Assembly (NCBI RefSeq): GCF_014298075.1
Contig: NZ_CP060418.1
Coordinates: 4,836,001-4,900,000, forward strand
Length of the DNA: 64,000 nt
Direction of reading: 5' to 3'
Source of the DNA: Enterobacter sp. JUb54
GTDB lineage: Bacteria; Pseudomonadota; Gammaproteobacteria; Enterobacterales; Enterobacteriaceae
A program made the translations under genes and the position numbers. The notes below the pieces were generated by a model. The model saw only the letters and a list, made by a program, of their open reading frames with translations. It did no database searches and was not told where the DNA came from. Of the stretch, positions 42,501-52,198 are shown one piece after another (the first letter of the stretch is position 1; every line of letters starts with the position of its first letter).

Positions 42501-42538
42501 AAAAAGAAACAGAGGGCAGGGGATTGCCCTCTGTTTGT
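42501..42538 (-). terminator. Terminator of the aldolase-to-EIIC operon
   Basis: On the minus strand AAACAGAGGGCA pairs with TGCCCTCTGTTT and is followed by CTTTTTAAA, 15 bases after the EIIC stop. Confidence 0.9.
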
Positions 42539-42552
42539 GTTGTGACTCTGAA

Positions 42553-43815
42553 TTAAGGCGCAGTACTGAAAAACTCCCCAAACTTCACTGCCAGCCAGCC
42601 AACCGGTGTGGTCGCCCCCCCGACAATATTGGTAATTTCAGACATTCCCTCCGGCACCGGAATGTTGGAGTTAACCGCCGCCTGAGTGTATTCCTTAGAA
42701 ATGTCCGTTCCGACGTACAAAATGCAGCTGACGATCAGCGTGCCGCTAATGAACATGCGGAACATATTGCGTTTACAGAATGGCGTGACCATCGCCAGCA
42801 GGAACATCAATGAAGCGAGGTCGACAAATGGCAGAACGCGGTTACCGGGCAGAATGATAGACAGCACTACGGCCATCGGGATCAACAGCAGTCCGGTGGC
42901 CAGGACTGAAGGTTCGCCAATCAATAACGCGGTATCCATGCCGATATAAAAGTCACGGTCAGGGAATTTGGCCTTCAATTTTGCTTCTGCGGCATCACGG
43001 ACGATAAGCAATCCCTGCACCAGTATTTCAATCATTTTTGGCAACAGCAGCATCGCCGCGGAGACCTTGATTGCCAGCGAAACGGCAGCTGAAACGTCAT
43101 ACCCGGCAAGGAATGCCAGCAGCAATCCCAGTACGAAACCCAGCGTTAACGGCTCACCAAATACACCGAACTTTTTATTAATGCTTTCCGGATCAAAATT
43201 AATTTTATTGATAAGCGGAATCTTATCAATAATGTAATTACAGGCTATGCCAAAGGGGACGTAGGCTATACAGGTAAGGTGAGGGAAAGAAATCCCTTTT
43301 AGATTATAATTTTTTTGTAAATACGGGGCGGTTAAATCTGCTGCCAGTAACGTTAAGACAAAAATACCAAATGTTATGCCAACAGAAAGCCAGTAGTTAC
43401 CGGTTCCGGCATACACGACCGAGCCCATGATCAGGAATATCCAGTAGTTGAAGATATCGATATTCACCGTTTTGGTTAATTTGAGCAGTAGCATGGCCAG
43501 ATTGATGACAATAAAACCGACCACGACAGGCAGCATCAGCGGAGAGCCCCAGCCAATCGTTGAAGCGGTCGGCCACCCGGTGTCGACGACATTCAGTTGC
43601 AGGCCGATGCGCTCGACCATTGCCTGTGATGCAGGGCCAATGTTCGTCAGCAGCAGGCCAATTACCAGGCCGACGCCTTCGAACCCAATACCGACCAGCA
43701 TCCCCGCTTTAAATGCCGTACCGATTTTTACCCCAAAGCAAAGTGCGATAATAAAGAATATTACTGGCATCATGACTGATGCCCCCAGACTAATAATGCT
43801 GTTGATAATATCCAT
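42553..43815 (-). CDS. PTS galactitol-type EIIC component
   Basis: The 420-residue membrane protein belongs to the EIIC-GatC/SgcC family, with about ten to twelve hydrophobic segments and the family's conserved GFEGVGLVIGLL and TGWPTAS regions. It would carry a polyol or sugar across the inner membrane during PTS phosphorylation. Unusually, no matching EIIA or EIIB gene is present in this operon or nearby. It is the last gene of the operon, 88 bases after the dehydrogenase. Confidence 0.9.
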   Translation of the reverse strand: MDIINSIISLGASVMMPVIFFIIALCFGVKIGTAFKAGMLVGIGFEGVGLVIGLLLTNIGPASQAMVERIGLQLNVVDTGWPTASTIGWGSPLMLPVVVGFIVINLAMLLLKLTKTVNIDIFNYWIFLIMGSVVYAGTGNYWLSVGITFGIFVLTLLAADLTAPYLQKNYNLKGISFPHLTCIAYVPFGIACNYIIDKIPLINKINFDPESINKKFGVFGEPLTLGFVLGLLLAFLAGYDVSAAVSLAIKVSAAMLLLPKMIEILVQGLLIVRDAAEAKLKAKFPDRDFYIGMDTALLIGEPSVLATGLLLIPMAVVLSIILPGNRVLPFVDLASLMFLLAMVTPFCKRNMFRMFISGTLIVSCILYVGTDISKEYTQAAVNSNIPVPEGMSEITNIVGGATTPVGWLAVKFGEFFSTAP

Positions 43816-43903
43816 AATGATTCCTTAACAAGGCGGCCGAATTGGGCGCGAGCGAAGCCGAGCCCAATGGGCTGTATAAAAACCTTAAAGGTCTTTTTTA
43901 TAT

Positions 43904-44899
43904 TTAACTGAGTTTCTTCAGCAAGATCTCAGCAAATAGTTTGGGTGAATTACTGAAGGCGTCGAGCGTACTGCCCGCAATATGCGGGGTGATGGTGACG
44001 TTATTCAGTAAATAAAACGCGCTGTCGTCAGGTAACGGCTCATCGTCGAAAGTATCCAGCGCCGCCCCCATGATTTTTCCGGTCTGTAGAGCGTCAATCA
44101 GATCGCGTTCATTGATTAGCCCGGAGCGCGCGGTATTAACAATAATGGCGCTGCTTTTCATTAACCCGAAATGGTGTGCGTTGATCAGGTTTTCGGTTTC
44201 CGGCGTCATACGGGCATGGAGTGAGACAACGTCAGCCCGTGTTACCAGCTCGTCAAGGGTATCGACTTTCTCATAGCGTTCGTGGCCGGAGACGTACTTA
44301 TCATAAAAGATAATTTCCGTGCCGAAGGCGCTAAGAAAACCCGCGACGAGTTGAGCAATATGACCCAGGCCAACCAGACCGACAACCTTACCGCCAAGCT
44401 CTGGAATAGCCTGATGATTCGGGCTGTCTTTACGCCAGAACTTATCGCGTAACGCATCATGAGAACGGGCAATATTGCGCATTTCGGCCAGCATCATCCC
44501 GACCGTAAATTCCGCCACGCTGCGGGCATTGCGCCCCGGCGTGTTCATTACCTCAATTCCCCGGGCCAGTGCGACCTGCTGGTTGACGTTTTCAACGCCC
44601 CCTCGCAATACCCCGATGTATTTGAGCTTTGGCAGTTTATCCAGCACTGCCGTATTGACCGGAGCAAACTGGGTTATCAGGATTTCAACGTCGTCAGCAC
44701 CCTCGAGTAAGGCTGCGGGTAACGTAACCGCTTCTGCGCCTTCCTGCTCGACCCGCAGATTATCCTCCTGCAATTTTTCGATCGAATCATGCGACCATTC
44801 ACGAACTTCAACGTCGATACCTTTATCCCTGAGCGCATTAAGACCTGCTTCCATCATCGCTTTGTTGATAAAAAGATCGGCAATTGCCAGACATTTCAT
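43904..44899 (-). CDS. D-isomer-specific 2-hydroxyacid dehydrogenase
   Basis: The 331-residue protein has the NAD motif VGLGHIAQ (near residue 176), the catalytic Arg in NTARSGLI (near 255), the Glu in DTFDDEP (near 285) and the His in TPHIAGS (near 305), all in the SerA-like order. It would oxidise or reduce a 2-hydroxyacid. Substrate unknown. It lies 16 bases after the SDR gene in the same operon. Confidence 0.9.
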   Translation of the reverse strand: MKCLAIADLFINKAMMEAGLNALRDKGIDVEVREWSHDSIEKLQEDNLRVEQEGAEAVTLPAALLEGADDVEILITQFAPVNTAVLDKLPKLKYIGVLRGGVENVNQQVALARGIEVMNTPGRNARSVAEFTVGMMLAEMRNIARSHDALRDKFWRKDSPNHQAIPELGGKVVGLVGLGHIAQLVAGFLSAFGTEIIFYDKYVSGHERYEKVDTLDELVTRADVVSLHARMTPETENLINAHHFGLMKSSAIIVNTARSGLINERDLIDALQTGKIMGAALDTFDDEPLPDDSAFYLLNNVTITPHIAGSTLDAFSNSPKLFAEILLKKLS

Positions 44900-44915
44900 A
44901 GTGATTCTCCATAGA

Positions 44916-45677
44916 TTAACGCATCAACATACCGCCGGTGACATCCACAGTTGCTCCCGTCATATAGCTGGTTTTAGGAGAAACCATGAAGACCCCGATG
45001 TCGGCAATTTCATTTGGCTGAGCTACCCGACCTACTGGAATCCGGCTGACGTAATAGGCTGGGTCCTGTTCAATATTTTTACGGATCATCGCGGTGTCCA
45101 TAATCCCGACAGCGATGTTGTTCACGTTGATATTTTGTTTTGCTACCTCTCTTGCCAGCGAGATAGAGAAAGCTACCAGGCCCGCTTTACTGGCCGCGTA
45201 ATGGGCATGGCCGGTTGTGGATCCATGGAATGCAGCCTGTGAGGTAATATTCAAAATGCTGCCTGCCTGATCTTGTTGCAGGCAGTGATTCACAAACAAT
45301 TGGCTTAAATGGAATACCGCTTTCAGGTTCACATTCATTACCAAGTCCCAGTCTTGTGGGGTTATCTCGGTAACGTAACCACTGAGCCAGATACCGGCGT
45401 TATTGACCAGAATGTCGGCCTTTCCCATCTGCTCAATGCAGGCCGCAAAGAGATGCTCCCGGCTTTTCTCATCGGCAAGATCGGTTTTCACCGCAATAAT
45501 TTTGACGTCAGTGGTGGATTTCACCTGTTCAATCAGTAATTCCGGGCACTCTTCATCACGCAGGTACGTGAAACAGATATTGACGCCTTCTTTAGCCAGG
45601 GAAAGGACAAATTCCCGGCCAAGCCCCGTGGCTCCACCGGTGACGATGGCTGTGCGGTGTTTCAGATTTAGATCCAT
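44916..45677 (-). CDS. SDR-family oxidoreductase
   Basis: The 253-residue short-chain dehydrogenase has TGGATGLG (residues 14-21), NNAGIW (near 93), the Ser in NITSQAA and YAASKAG (near 162). The C-terminus MTGATVDVTGGM is typical. It is probably the polyol or sugar dehydrogenase of the operon. Its start lies 11 bases after the kinase stop. Confidence 0.92.
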   Translation of the reverse strand: MDLNLKHRTAIVTGGATGLGREFVLSLAKEGVNICFTYLRDEECPELLIEQVKSTTDVKIIAVKTDLADEKSREHLFAACIEQMGKADILVNNAGIWLSGYVTEITPQDWDLVMNVNLKAVFHLSQLFVNHCLQQDQAGSILNITSQAAFHGSTTGHAHYAASKAGLVAFSISLAREVAKQNINVNNIAVGIMDTAMIRKNIEQDPAYYVSRIPVGRVAQPNEIADIGVFMVSPKTSYMTGATVDVTGGMLMR

Positions 45678-45688
45678 TCATTCCTCAC

Positions 45689-47227
45689 TTAATGCGTGAT
45701 GTAGTTACTGCAGCTTTTCCATGGGGACTGCATTTCAGATAACAGGTTTTTGTAGAGCTGATATTTGTCCTGGTACACTTGCTGATGGGCCGGATTCGGC
45801 GTCACGGTACGCGCGACGCGCACCATTTCATTGGACGCGGCGAAGACATCATCAAACCAGCCAATCATGACAGCGGCTGTCATTGCGGTTCCGAGTGTGC
45901 CGTGCTCTTTAACATCGACAATCTCAAGCGTGCACTGGAAGATATCGGCAAAGACCTGTAGCCAGACCGGCGAGTTGGTGACCCCCCCAGCAATTCGTAT
46001 GGTGCGACTCAAATCCGGATTGATGTTTCGTAAACGTTCGGTGTGATAGAGATGGCTGAACGCCACACCTTCGTAAATCGCGCGCAGGAAATGCGCTTTT
46101 TTATGGAAACTGTTCACCCCAATAAAGCCTGCTGAGGCATCGGGAATGGTGTTAGAGCCAAATACGAAAGGAAAGAACAGCAGATGGCTTTCTTCTGGCG
46201 TCGTGGATAAGACCAGCGAGTTACACAACTCATAGACGGAAGATCCCTGAGCAGCAGCGGTTTCCCGGTCGTTCTCCATGAAATTATTGATAAACCATTC
46301 AAGATTGCTGGCAGAGGTCGGGCTGGCTTCGGTTATCAGCCATTTACCGTCGATCGGGTAAATCGACGTCATAAACAGATCTTTGTCGATAACCGGATGG
46401 TCAGTCACATATTCATTGATGCTCCAGGTTCCGGTGATGATAGCCAGCTTATTGAGGGTATTAATCCCGGAGGCGACAGACGAGGCGGAAATGTCGAACA
46501 CGCCGCCAGAGACGGGGGTGCCTGCGCATAAGCCTGTCTGACGGGCGACTTCATCGGTTATCCGACCGCAGCAGTCCGTGGACAGTTTGACGGGGGGCAA
46601 TTTCGCGCGCAGGTCAGCAAGCCCCCACCATGCCAGTAGTTCATCGTCATACTTGCGGTCACGTACGTTAATCAGGTTGGTCCCGGAGAGGTCAGTAAGC
46701 TCAAGATAAGCCTCTCCGGTCAGGTAGAAGCGGATCAGGTCTTTTACCATAAAAATGGTATGTGCTTTCTGCAGCACCTCCGGCTCGTTATCCTTCAGCC
46801 AAGCCAGCAGAGCAATGGGTTGTCCGGCCCAGATTGACTGCATGGTTTTAGGCAGGATGTCGGTCAAAAACTCGGGTGAGTTTTGCCACTTTTCTACGTA
46901 CTCTTTTGCCCGACTGTCGGTTGAGATAATGCCGTTGCGGACCGGGTTGCCAGCTTCATCTACCAGATACAAACCGTTCCCATGTCCGGTGACGGCGATT
47001 CCTTTGATTTTACTGGCGTCGATCCCTGATTGCTCAATCGCTTTTTTGATGACCTCGATGTTAGCCGCCCACAGCTCGGTAATATCGCGTTCGGTATGAA
47101 ATTCCCTGGGTGTCAGCATCTGGGTGGATTTTGACGCGATAGAAACCACGCTGCCGTTGCGATCGTAGATAGCCGCCTTAGTGACTGTCCCGCCATTATC
47201 GATACCCATTACATATTCATCTTTCAT
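45689..47227 (-). CDS. FGGY-family carbohydrate kinase
   Basis: The 512-residue kinase has the N-terminal phosphate motif MGIDNGGTVTKAAIYD and the FGGY C-terminal fold (IRIAGGVTNSPVWLQVFADIF near residue 410). It resembles LyxK-type pentulose/ketogulonate kinases and erythritol-type kinases; substrate cannot be set. The ATG at 47227 is chosen because AAGGAGTCCACGGTA precedes it; a GTG-like upstream start is less likely. The presence of a kinase in an operon with an EIIC is unusual, as PTS substrates enter phosphorylated. Confidence 0.9.
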   Translation of the reverse strand: MKDEYVMGIDNGGTVTKAAIYDRNGSVVSIASKSTQMLTPREFHTERDITELWAANIEVIKKAIEQSGIDASKIKGIAVTGHGNGLYLVDEAGNPVRNGIISTDSRAKEYVEKWQNSPEFLTDILPKTMQSIWAGQPIALLAWLKDNEPEVLQKAHTIFMVKDLIRFYLTGEAYLELTDLSGTNLINVRDRKYDDELLAWWGLADLRAKLPPVKLSTDCCGRITDEVARQTGLCAGTPVSGGVFDISASSVASGINTLNKLAIITGTWSINEYVTDHPVIDKDLFMTSIYPIDGKWLITEASPTSASNLEWFINNFMENDRETAAAQGSSVYELCNSLVLSTTPEESHLLFFPFVFGSNTIPDASAGFIGVNSFHKKAHFLRAIYEGVAFSHLYHTERLRNINPDLSRTIRIAGGVTNSPVWLQVFADIFQCTLEIVDVKEHGTLGTAMTAAVMIGWFDDVFAASNEMVRVARTVTPNPAHQQVYQDKYQLYKNLLSEMQSPWKSCSNYITH

Positions 47228-47247
47228 TACCGTGGACTCCTTATTGG

Positions 47248-47799
47248 TTACCATAAACCCGGCTCGCTGGTGGTTATTCCTTTAAACCCGGCATGGAATA
47301 TTTTATCTACAAGGTATTTCCGCTTTACAAAGCCTCCGGCGATGAATATCACGTCAAAGCCATTTAAGTTTCGGCTAATCAATTCCAGGCACTGGCAGGC
47401 ATATTCAGCAGGTAAGATTTCTATTGCATCCGGCGGGTTATGTTTAACGATGTCGATAGACTGATCCAGCGATCGAGAATCGATAAGTAACACCCGAAAA
47501 ATAGTCAATAACCCCTCTTTTTTTGCATAGCGCAGGGCGGAGAGATTGGAAGAAATAACACCATCAACTTTATAATAACTTTTCAGTAAATTGATCCCAG
47601 CCTGATCGGGTTTAAACCCGCCGAGTAACTCCAGATGGACCAGAACCTTCTTACCACTTTGATGACATTTGCCTATCAGTGATTGCAGATTGCCGATATT
47701 GGCCTCTGACAACAGAACATATTCCGATGCACAGGATAATGCCTTGTCAAAATGCTTATACTTTCTAACTGAAGGAATGATGGTGTTATTTAAAAACAT
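47248..47799 (-). CDS. GlpP-family antiterminator (glycerol-3-phosphate responsive type)
   Basis: The 183-residue protein matches the GlpP family, a TIM-barrel-like RNA-binding antiterminator known from Bacillus glpD control. Typical segments are VLLSEANIGNL, VLVHLELLGGF, DGVISSNLSALRYAKK, FRVLLIDSRSL, IEILPAEY and IAGGFV. It lies 14 bases after the aldolase gene. The operon leader has a strong terminator 35 bases before the first start codon, a natural target. The inducer would be a phosphorylated intermediate of the pathway; this is inference. Confidence 0.88.
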   Translation of the reverse strand: MFLNNTIIPSVRKYKHFDKALSCASEYVLLSEANIGNLQSLIGKCHQSGKKVLVHLELLGGFKPDQAGINLLKSYYKVDGVISSNLSALRYAKKEGLLTIFRVLLIDSRSLDQSIDIVKHNPPDAIEILPAEYACQCLELISRNLNGFDVIFIAGGFVKRKYLVDKIFHAGFKGITTSEPGLW

Positions 47800-47813
47800 A
47801 TTAGTATCCGATG

Positions 47814-48605
47814 TTATTTAGCCATATAGAGGCTGTATGCTTCTTCCGCAGAGGCATTTTCGTGGACGATAGCATTCAGGCCTGCGACCACTCTGTCTGG
47901 TCGCGGGTCCTGAGTGATATTTCGACCCACTGCCACCCCTTTAGCCCCAACCTGCATACAGTGCAGAACAAACTTGAAGTAACCATCAATGCCGGTTTTT
48001 GGGCCCCCAAGTGCAAGGACGGGAACGCCTGCCGCTTCGACGATCAAGCGGTCTTCCGCTGTACCTGTAAAACGTGTTTTGATGACATCGGCCCCCAGTT
48101 CCACTGCGGCGCGAGCCGAGGCGGCGATAATTGCCGGGTTGTTCGAGTCGTCGCTGGTCACGGGGTAGCCATAGGGAAGTGATTCGACAATTAGCGGCAC
48201 GTTCCAGCGGTCTGCGGCCTGTGCCAGTTGCATTGCCATGATGTGCGTTTTTTCTTCGTTGAAGGCACCCGGGAAGGTCATGCAGACGACACCTTCAGCG
48301 CCGACTTTTAATGCATCTTCAACGGTAAACATCGGGGTAGTATCGGGAACGGTATTATCAAAAATACTGACTGTACTATCGACGCGTAATACAACAGGAA
48401 CCGAATTTAATGGCTCACGAAAATTTTTCAGCATGCCGTACGTGACCAACGCACAATCCAGCCCTTGCTCAACCAATGCCGGCAGTTGGTTTATCGTATT
48501 ATCAATACCATTTGTTTTCGTGGAAAAATAGTAACCATCCAGCGCTAATGTCACTGATTTACCATCTTTTGCAAAAATCTTTGAGAGACGGCGTTCTTTA
48601 GACAT
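47814..48605 (-). CDS. Class I aldolase, DhnA/FbaB/LsrF type
   Basis: The 263-residue protein has the DeoC/LsrF aldolase fold. The likely Schiff-base lysine is in GADVIKTRFTG (near residue 176), followed by GGPKT (near 206) and GAKGVAVGRNI (near 227) phosphate-binding loops. It would cleave or form a phosphorylated keto-sugar. It is the first gene of the operon; its start has AAGGAGTAAATAA before the ATG. Confidence 0.9.
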   Translation of the reverse strand: MSKERRLSKIFAKDGKSVTLALDGYYFSTKTNGIDNTINQLPALVEQGLDCALVTYGMLKNFREPLNSVPVVLRVDSTVSIFDNTVPDTTPMFTVEDALKVGAEGVVCMTFPGAFNEEKTHIMAMQLAQAADRWNVPLIVESLPYGYPVTSDDSNNPAIIAASARAAVELGADVIKTRFTGTAEDRLIVEAAGVPVLALGGPKTGIDGYFKFVLHCMQVGAKGVAVGRNITQDPRPDRVVAGLNAIVHENASAEEAYSLYMAK

Positions 48606-48623
48606 TTATTTACTCCTTAACAA

Positions 48624-48670
48624 GATAAAAAAACAAAAAAAGCCCTCAGAGACTCACGTCTCTGAGGGCT
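48624..48670 (-). terminator. Leader terminator (attenuator) of the aldolase operon
   Basis: On the minus strand AGCCCTCAGAGAC and GTCTCTGAGGGCT form a perfect 13-base stem with a four-base loop, followed by TTTTTTTGTTTTTTT. It ends about 20 bases before the aldolase start codon, so it lies in the leader of the operon that encodes a GlpP-family antiterminator. Confidence 0.85.
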
Positions 48671-48993
48671 TTCTATTCACATACCCTTGCGATAATGGTT
48701 CAGAAATCTAAATCATTATCAGTTAATTTGTTTTGCAATTTGAGAGGGGTTTAAACTTTGTTTATATTTAAATCCGTTCTCTTGCGTGCTTAAATAACTA
48801 ACATGCTCAGGATTAGCTTGTCTAGTTTGAGTGCCAAAATTGAGAAGCTGATCACGTCAATTTTTTATTTTTGTAAAAATCAACGGGGCAACGATTTTAA
48901 ACAACCAGTTGAAATCGAACAATTAATGATTCTTTCGAAAGATCGCTAGTGGTTGAGACATTTTAGCCCTGCAGGTCTTCGATATCACATCCG
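48671..48993 (-). promoter_or_regulatory. Probable promoter region of the aldolase operon
   Basis: About 320 AT-rich bases with no supported gene, between the upstream VOC gene stop and the leader terminator. It should hold the operon promoter; no convincing single site was assigned. Confidence 0.45.
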
Positions 48994-49386
48994 TTACTCC
49001 ACCAAATCGTAGAACACAAACGCCAGTTTATTACCATCCGGATCGCGTACATAGGCACTATAGAACCCGTCACCGTACTGGGGGCGATATCCCGGCCCCC
49101 CTTCATTCGTACCGCCAAGCGACAGAGCGAGAGTGTGCGCCTGCTGTACCTGTTCTACGGACACAGCATTCAATGCCACCATGGTCCCATTACCCACGGA
49201 CGCCGGTTGTTTATCAAATGGTCGGCCCACGCAAAGGCCAGTCGTGGTATTCGCACTAAATGTGCCCCAGGACGCGCCTTCTTCATTCCGGCCTGCCTTT
49301 GGATACCCAAGCAATTCCATCAACGGATCGTAGAATTGGATGGCGCGTGGCAGATCGCTAGTACCCAGCATCACGTAAGAAAACAT
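48994..49386 (-). CDS. VOC-family protein (glyoxalase/bleomycin-resistance fold), copy 1
   Basis: The 130-residue protein has the paired beta-alpha-beta-beta-beta modules of the VOC superfamily, starting YVMLGTSDLPRAIQFYDPLM and ending YVRDPDGNKLAFVFYD, with metal-ligand-type positions. Possible roles are glyoxalase-like chemistry or drug binding. It is the last of five close-set minus-strand genes (24 bases after the efflux gene). Confidence 0.88.
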   Translation of the reverse strand: MFSYVMLGTSDLPRAIQFYDPLMELLGYPKAGRNEEGASWGTFSANTTTGLCVGRPFDKQPASVGNGTMVALNAVSVEQVQQAHTLALSLGGTNEGGPGYRPQYGDGFYSAYVRDPDGNKLAFVFYDLVE

Positions 49387-49410
49387 AACCCCTCCTTACT
49401 TACATTTGTA

Positions 49411-50667
49411 TTATTGTTCCTGACAGCCTGCCGGTGATACTGACTGGCTCTGATGCTGCCCACGTAGTTTAAGCAGGCGGGCAACTGATATGATGACGGC
49501 TATACCGGCCAGCAGCGCCGCGCCGTGGATAGCAATCCTGCCGCCGGCATGGAAGTAAACCCAGCGGGTTATTTCAATGCTAAGGGCAATTATGCCGAGC
49601 GCCAGAATATTTAGCGTGGCAGAAACGGTGCCCTTTGGCAGGTTATGAGAAAAGAGCGTGAAGCGAAACAGCACCGGATAGAGCAGTCCAATACCCAGGG
49701 CATAAAAGCTCGTTCCCAGTACTGACCATAGCCAGACGTGTGGCCATAGCAGATTGCCGACCAGTAAAGTCAGCAAGCCAGCAAGCTGTATCGGGACAGT
49801 CCCCCAGATAAAACGCGGTGAAGTCGGGTCTTTGATAAAATTCGCTACGATCGCACTGGCGATAATGATCCCACTAAACACGGGCACCTGTGTCCAGGCA
49901 TAGGTTCCGGGAGACATACCCCCGTGCTCAATCAGGATCACGGGTGAGAGCGCCACCCAGGTGATGATGGGCAGGTTGCCAAAAGCAACTGCCAGTGAGC
50001 CGGTCAGCACCAAGGGATGGCGAAATGCCGCAATGAAATCTGACAGTACTTCACCCGGTTTGAATTCTCTTCCCTGAGATATAACTGTTTCCGGCATTTT
50101 GTACAGTAGTAAGAACCATGCTACCAGACCAAACACACCGATGATGGCAAAGAGCAGTTTCCAGTGAATGAACGCCATCAGCGCAGCGCCGGCCACAGGC
50201 CCGATAACTGGGGCGAGCAGAACAATAGATGTCAGCGCAGCCATGATCCTGATGGAATCCATTTCACCAAACGCCTCCTGAATTGAGACGTAACCCACGG
50301 TTGAGATAAAACAGATGCTGGTGCCCTGAATAAAGCGGGCGACGAAGTATTGTTCGATCGAGGTGACAAACAGCATGCTCAGGCTGGCAAGGGAAAAGAT
50401 CATTGCGCCAGTGAGCAGGACAGGGCGGCGGCCAATCCGATCGGAAAGTGGCCCCAGGAGCCACTGTAGCGCCAGTCCGCCTGCCATATACAAACTGACT
50501 GATGCTGGAGCCAGCGTCACATCCGCCTGTAGCTCATTTATAATGTTAATGACGCCCGGCTGAATAAGGTCCGTTGTCAGGTAGGCTGAAAAATCGTAGA
50601 TGATCATCGCCAGTGGAAATAATAGAAAGCTGCCATATCTGCTAAGACGTCCTGAAAATGGCTTCAT
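49411..50667 (-). CDS. MdtM/MdfA-like MFS multidrug efflux transporter
   Basis: The 418-residue, twelve-helix transporter closely resembles MdtM, with the family motifs [15 protein letters not shown] (TM1, acidic residue), [21 protein letters not shown] (motif A) and [11 protein letters not shown] (motif B). It would export drugs or alkali cations against protons. The ATG at 50667 is preferred because GGAGAACCCGTTT precedes it; the upstream TTG overlaps the neighbouring stop. It may be a second, island-borne copy. Confidence 0.9.
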   Translation of the reverse strand: MKPFSGRLSRYGSFLLFPLAMIIYDFSAYLTTDLIQPGVINIINELQADVTLAPASVSLYMAGGLALQWLLGPLSDRIGRRPVLLTGAMIFSLASLSMLFVTSIEQYFVARFIQGTSICFISTVGYVSIQEAFGEMDSIRIMAALTSIVLLAPVIGPVAGAALMAFIHWKLLFAIIGVFGLVAWFLLLYKMPETVISQGREFKPGEVLSDFIAAFRHPLVLTGSLAVAFGNLPIITWVALSPVILIEHGGMSPGTYAWTQVPVFSGIIIASAIVANFIKDPTSPRFIWGTVPIQLAGLLTLLVGNLLWPHVWLWSVLGTSFYALGIGLLYPVLFRFTLFSHNLPKGTVSATLNILALGIIALSIEITRWVYFHAGGRIAIHGAALLAGIAVIISVARLLKLRGQHQSQSVSPAGCQEQ

Positions 50668-50705
50668 AAACGGGTTCTCCGTTTTCTGTAATCCTTTGAT
50701 TTTAA

Positions 50706-51281
50706 TCAACTCAGATCGTGCAGTTCTTTATCCATCGCAGGAGTCAGTCTGAGATCAAGAAATTCTACCTCCAACCCCTGGCGTTGAGGTGTACAACACA
50801 TGACGCCCGTTTTTACTGGGCCCGTGGGAAAATGACATAAGCGAAGTAATGGCCAGTGCTGTCCATCTGAGGAATACTGCAATCGTAACGCATCTTTCTT
50901 ACGGGTCAGACGCAGCCAGAATTCCTTCGGATCCCCAGGAAAGAGTCCTGTGGCCCAGTCCGAATTTCCCCGCGTGAGTACACTCCCGATTGCAGGTGCT
51001 CCATCGTTAAATTCGATGCCAGCTTTGAGCCAGTGCTGTTCGTCAGAGAGCATCATAATTCCGGCCTGGTCATAGAGTGTGGTGAAGTCTGCGCGGATCC
51101 TGACCTGAAAAGTAAAATCACCTGTTACATCAGTAGCGTAGATGTGGCCGGTAAAACGCTCAAACCCGTACCAGGTACGGCACCAGAAATCAGTATACTC
51201 ATCTGTGATTACCGACAGGGCGTTATTTTCGTAGCACCATACGGCGGGCTCATTGATCCATTCAAACCTGCAACTCATCAT
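50706..51281 (-). CDS. DUF1349 domain protein
   Basis: The 191-residue protein matches DUF1349, a concanavalin-like beta-sandwich related to glycan-binding proteins ([37 protein letters not shown]). No signal peptide is seen, so it is cytosolic. Two ATG codons in a row (51281 and 51278) follow AGGAGAACA; either may be used. It lies 37 bases after the acetyltransferase gene. Role unknown. Confidence 0.85.
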   Translation of the reverse strand: MMSCRFEWINEPAVWCYENNALSVITDEYTDFWCRTWYGFERFTGHIYATDVTGDFTFQVRIRADFTTLYDQAGIMMLSDEQHWLKAGIEFNDGAPAIGSVLTRGNSDWATGLFPGDPKEFWLRLTRKKDALRLQYSSDGQHWPLLRLCHFPTGPVKTGVMCCTPQRQGLEVEFLDLRLTPAMDKELHDLS

Positions 51282-51318
51282 TGTTCTCCTGTCATGCGGA
51301 ACGCAGCATAACGATAGT

Positions 51319-52137
51319 TTAAAATGTCAGTTCCATTTCAAACTGGCATAACGGTTCAGCCTGATAACCCGCCGCAGTAAATAATGGTGCCAGCGTTTCT
51401 GGGATCGCGGCTGATGTACCTATGCCAGGCCATCTGGCATTGATTTTCTTAAGCATTGTTTTAGCCCGTCCCTGGTAACGATACACCGGTTCCACAAACA
51501 AACAGCGGAGCTGAGGTTGTCCCATGAACTCCGCGACAGCACACCATGCATGTTCGTTATCCCTGAGGATGTCGCAGGGAATAGACAAGAGCTGCAGGGG
51601 ACTGGCCAGCCAGGGAAGATCATCATCTGGTGCAGACCAGACGGTACGCAGGAAGTCATCAACAGACTTGGATTCCATAGCCCCTGAAGATATTTCCAGA
51701 TGAGACTGTGGATCTCCCCGGTATTTGCACAGATGTCGGCGAACCTGAAAACCGAGCGCGTGATAGAGAGCGATGGCCCGGGTATTTTCGCGCATCACTT
51801 CCAGCCTCACGCTGGAAAACTTTTTCTCTTTTAAGGAGGTAAACAGAGGAGTAAGCATCTGTTTTGCCAGTCCCTGGCTCCGGTACTCGGGTAACACACC
51901 AAATGCGGCCAGACGCGCTTTGTCCATTCTGCGGGTTACGATGGCTATTGCCGCCGGGTTATCATTGACCAGCCAGACAAACGAGTCTTCAAGACTGAGT
52001 CCTTCGGAAATGAAACGTAAGGCAAATATTTCTGGTGGCAACGCAAACGGTGTCAATGATTCACTAAAGCTGTCTGCAAGAATACGGCTCAACTCCGTAA
52101 TGCTGCATTCAAGGGCTGATACCGGAATAACGGTCAT
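51319..52137 (-). CDS. GNAT-family N-acetyltransferase
   Basis: The 272-residue protein has a GNAT domain at about residues 15-150 with the acetyl-CoA motif LAAFGVLPEYRSQGLAKQML and the following LEVMRENTRAIALYHALGF. The C-terminal 120 residues may form a second, degenerate GNAT-like domain (RCLFVEPVYRYQGRAKTML). Likely acylates a small molecule. It sits 61 bases after the second VOC gene in the same cluster. Confidence 0.88.
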   Translation of the reverse strand: MTVIPVSALECSITELSRILADSFSESLTPFALPPEIFALRFISEGLSLEDSFVWLVNDNPAAIAIVTRRMDKARLAAFGVLPEYRSQGLAKQMLTPLFTSLKEKKFSSVRLEVMRENTRAIALYHALGFQVRRHLCKYRGDPQSHLEISSGAMESKSVDDFLRTVWSAPDDDLPWLASPLQLLSIPCDILRDNEHAWCAVAEFMGQPQLRCLFVEPVYRYQGRAKTMLKKINARWPGIGTSAAIPETLAPLFTAAGYQAEPLCQFEMELTF

Positions 52138-52198
52138 AGATAAAGCTCTCCATTGCGGTTACCGGGAGCTACAGGGGGAAAATATGCTCCCTGTTTTC

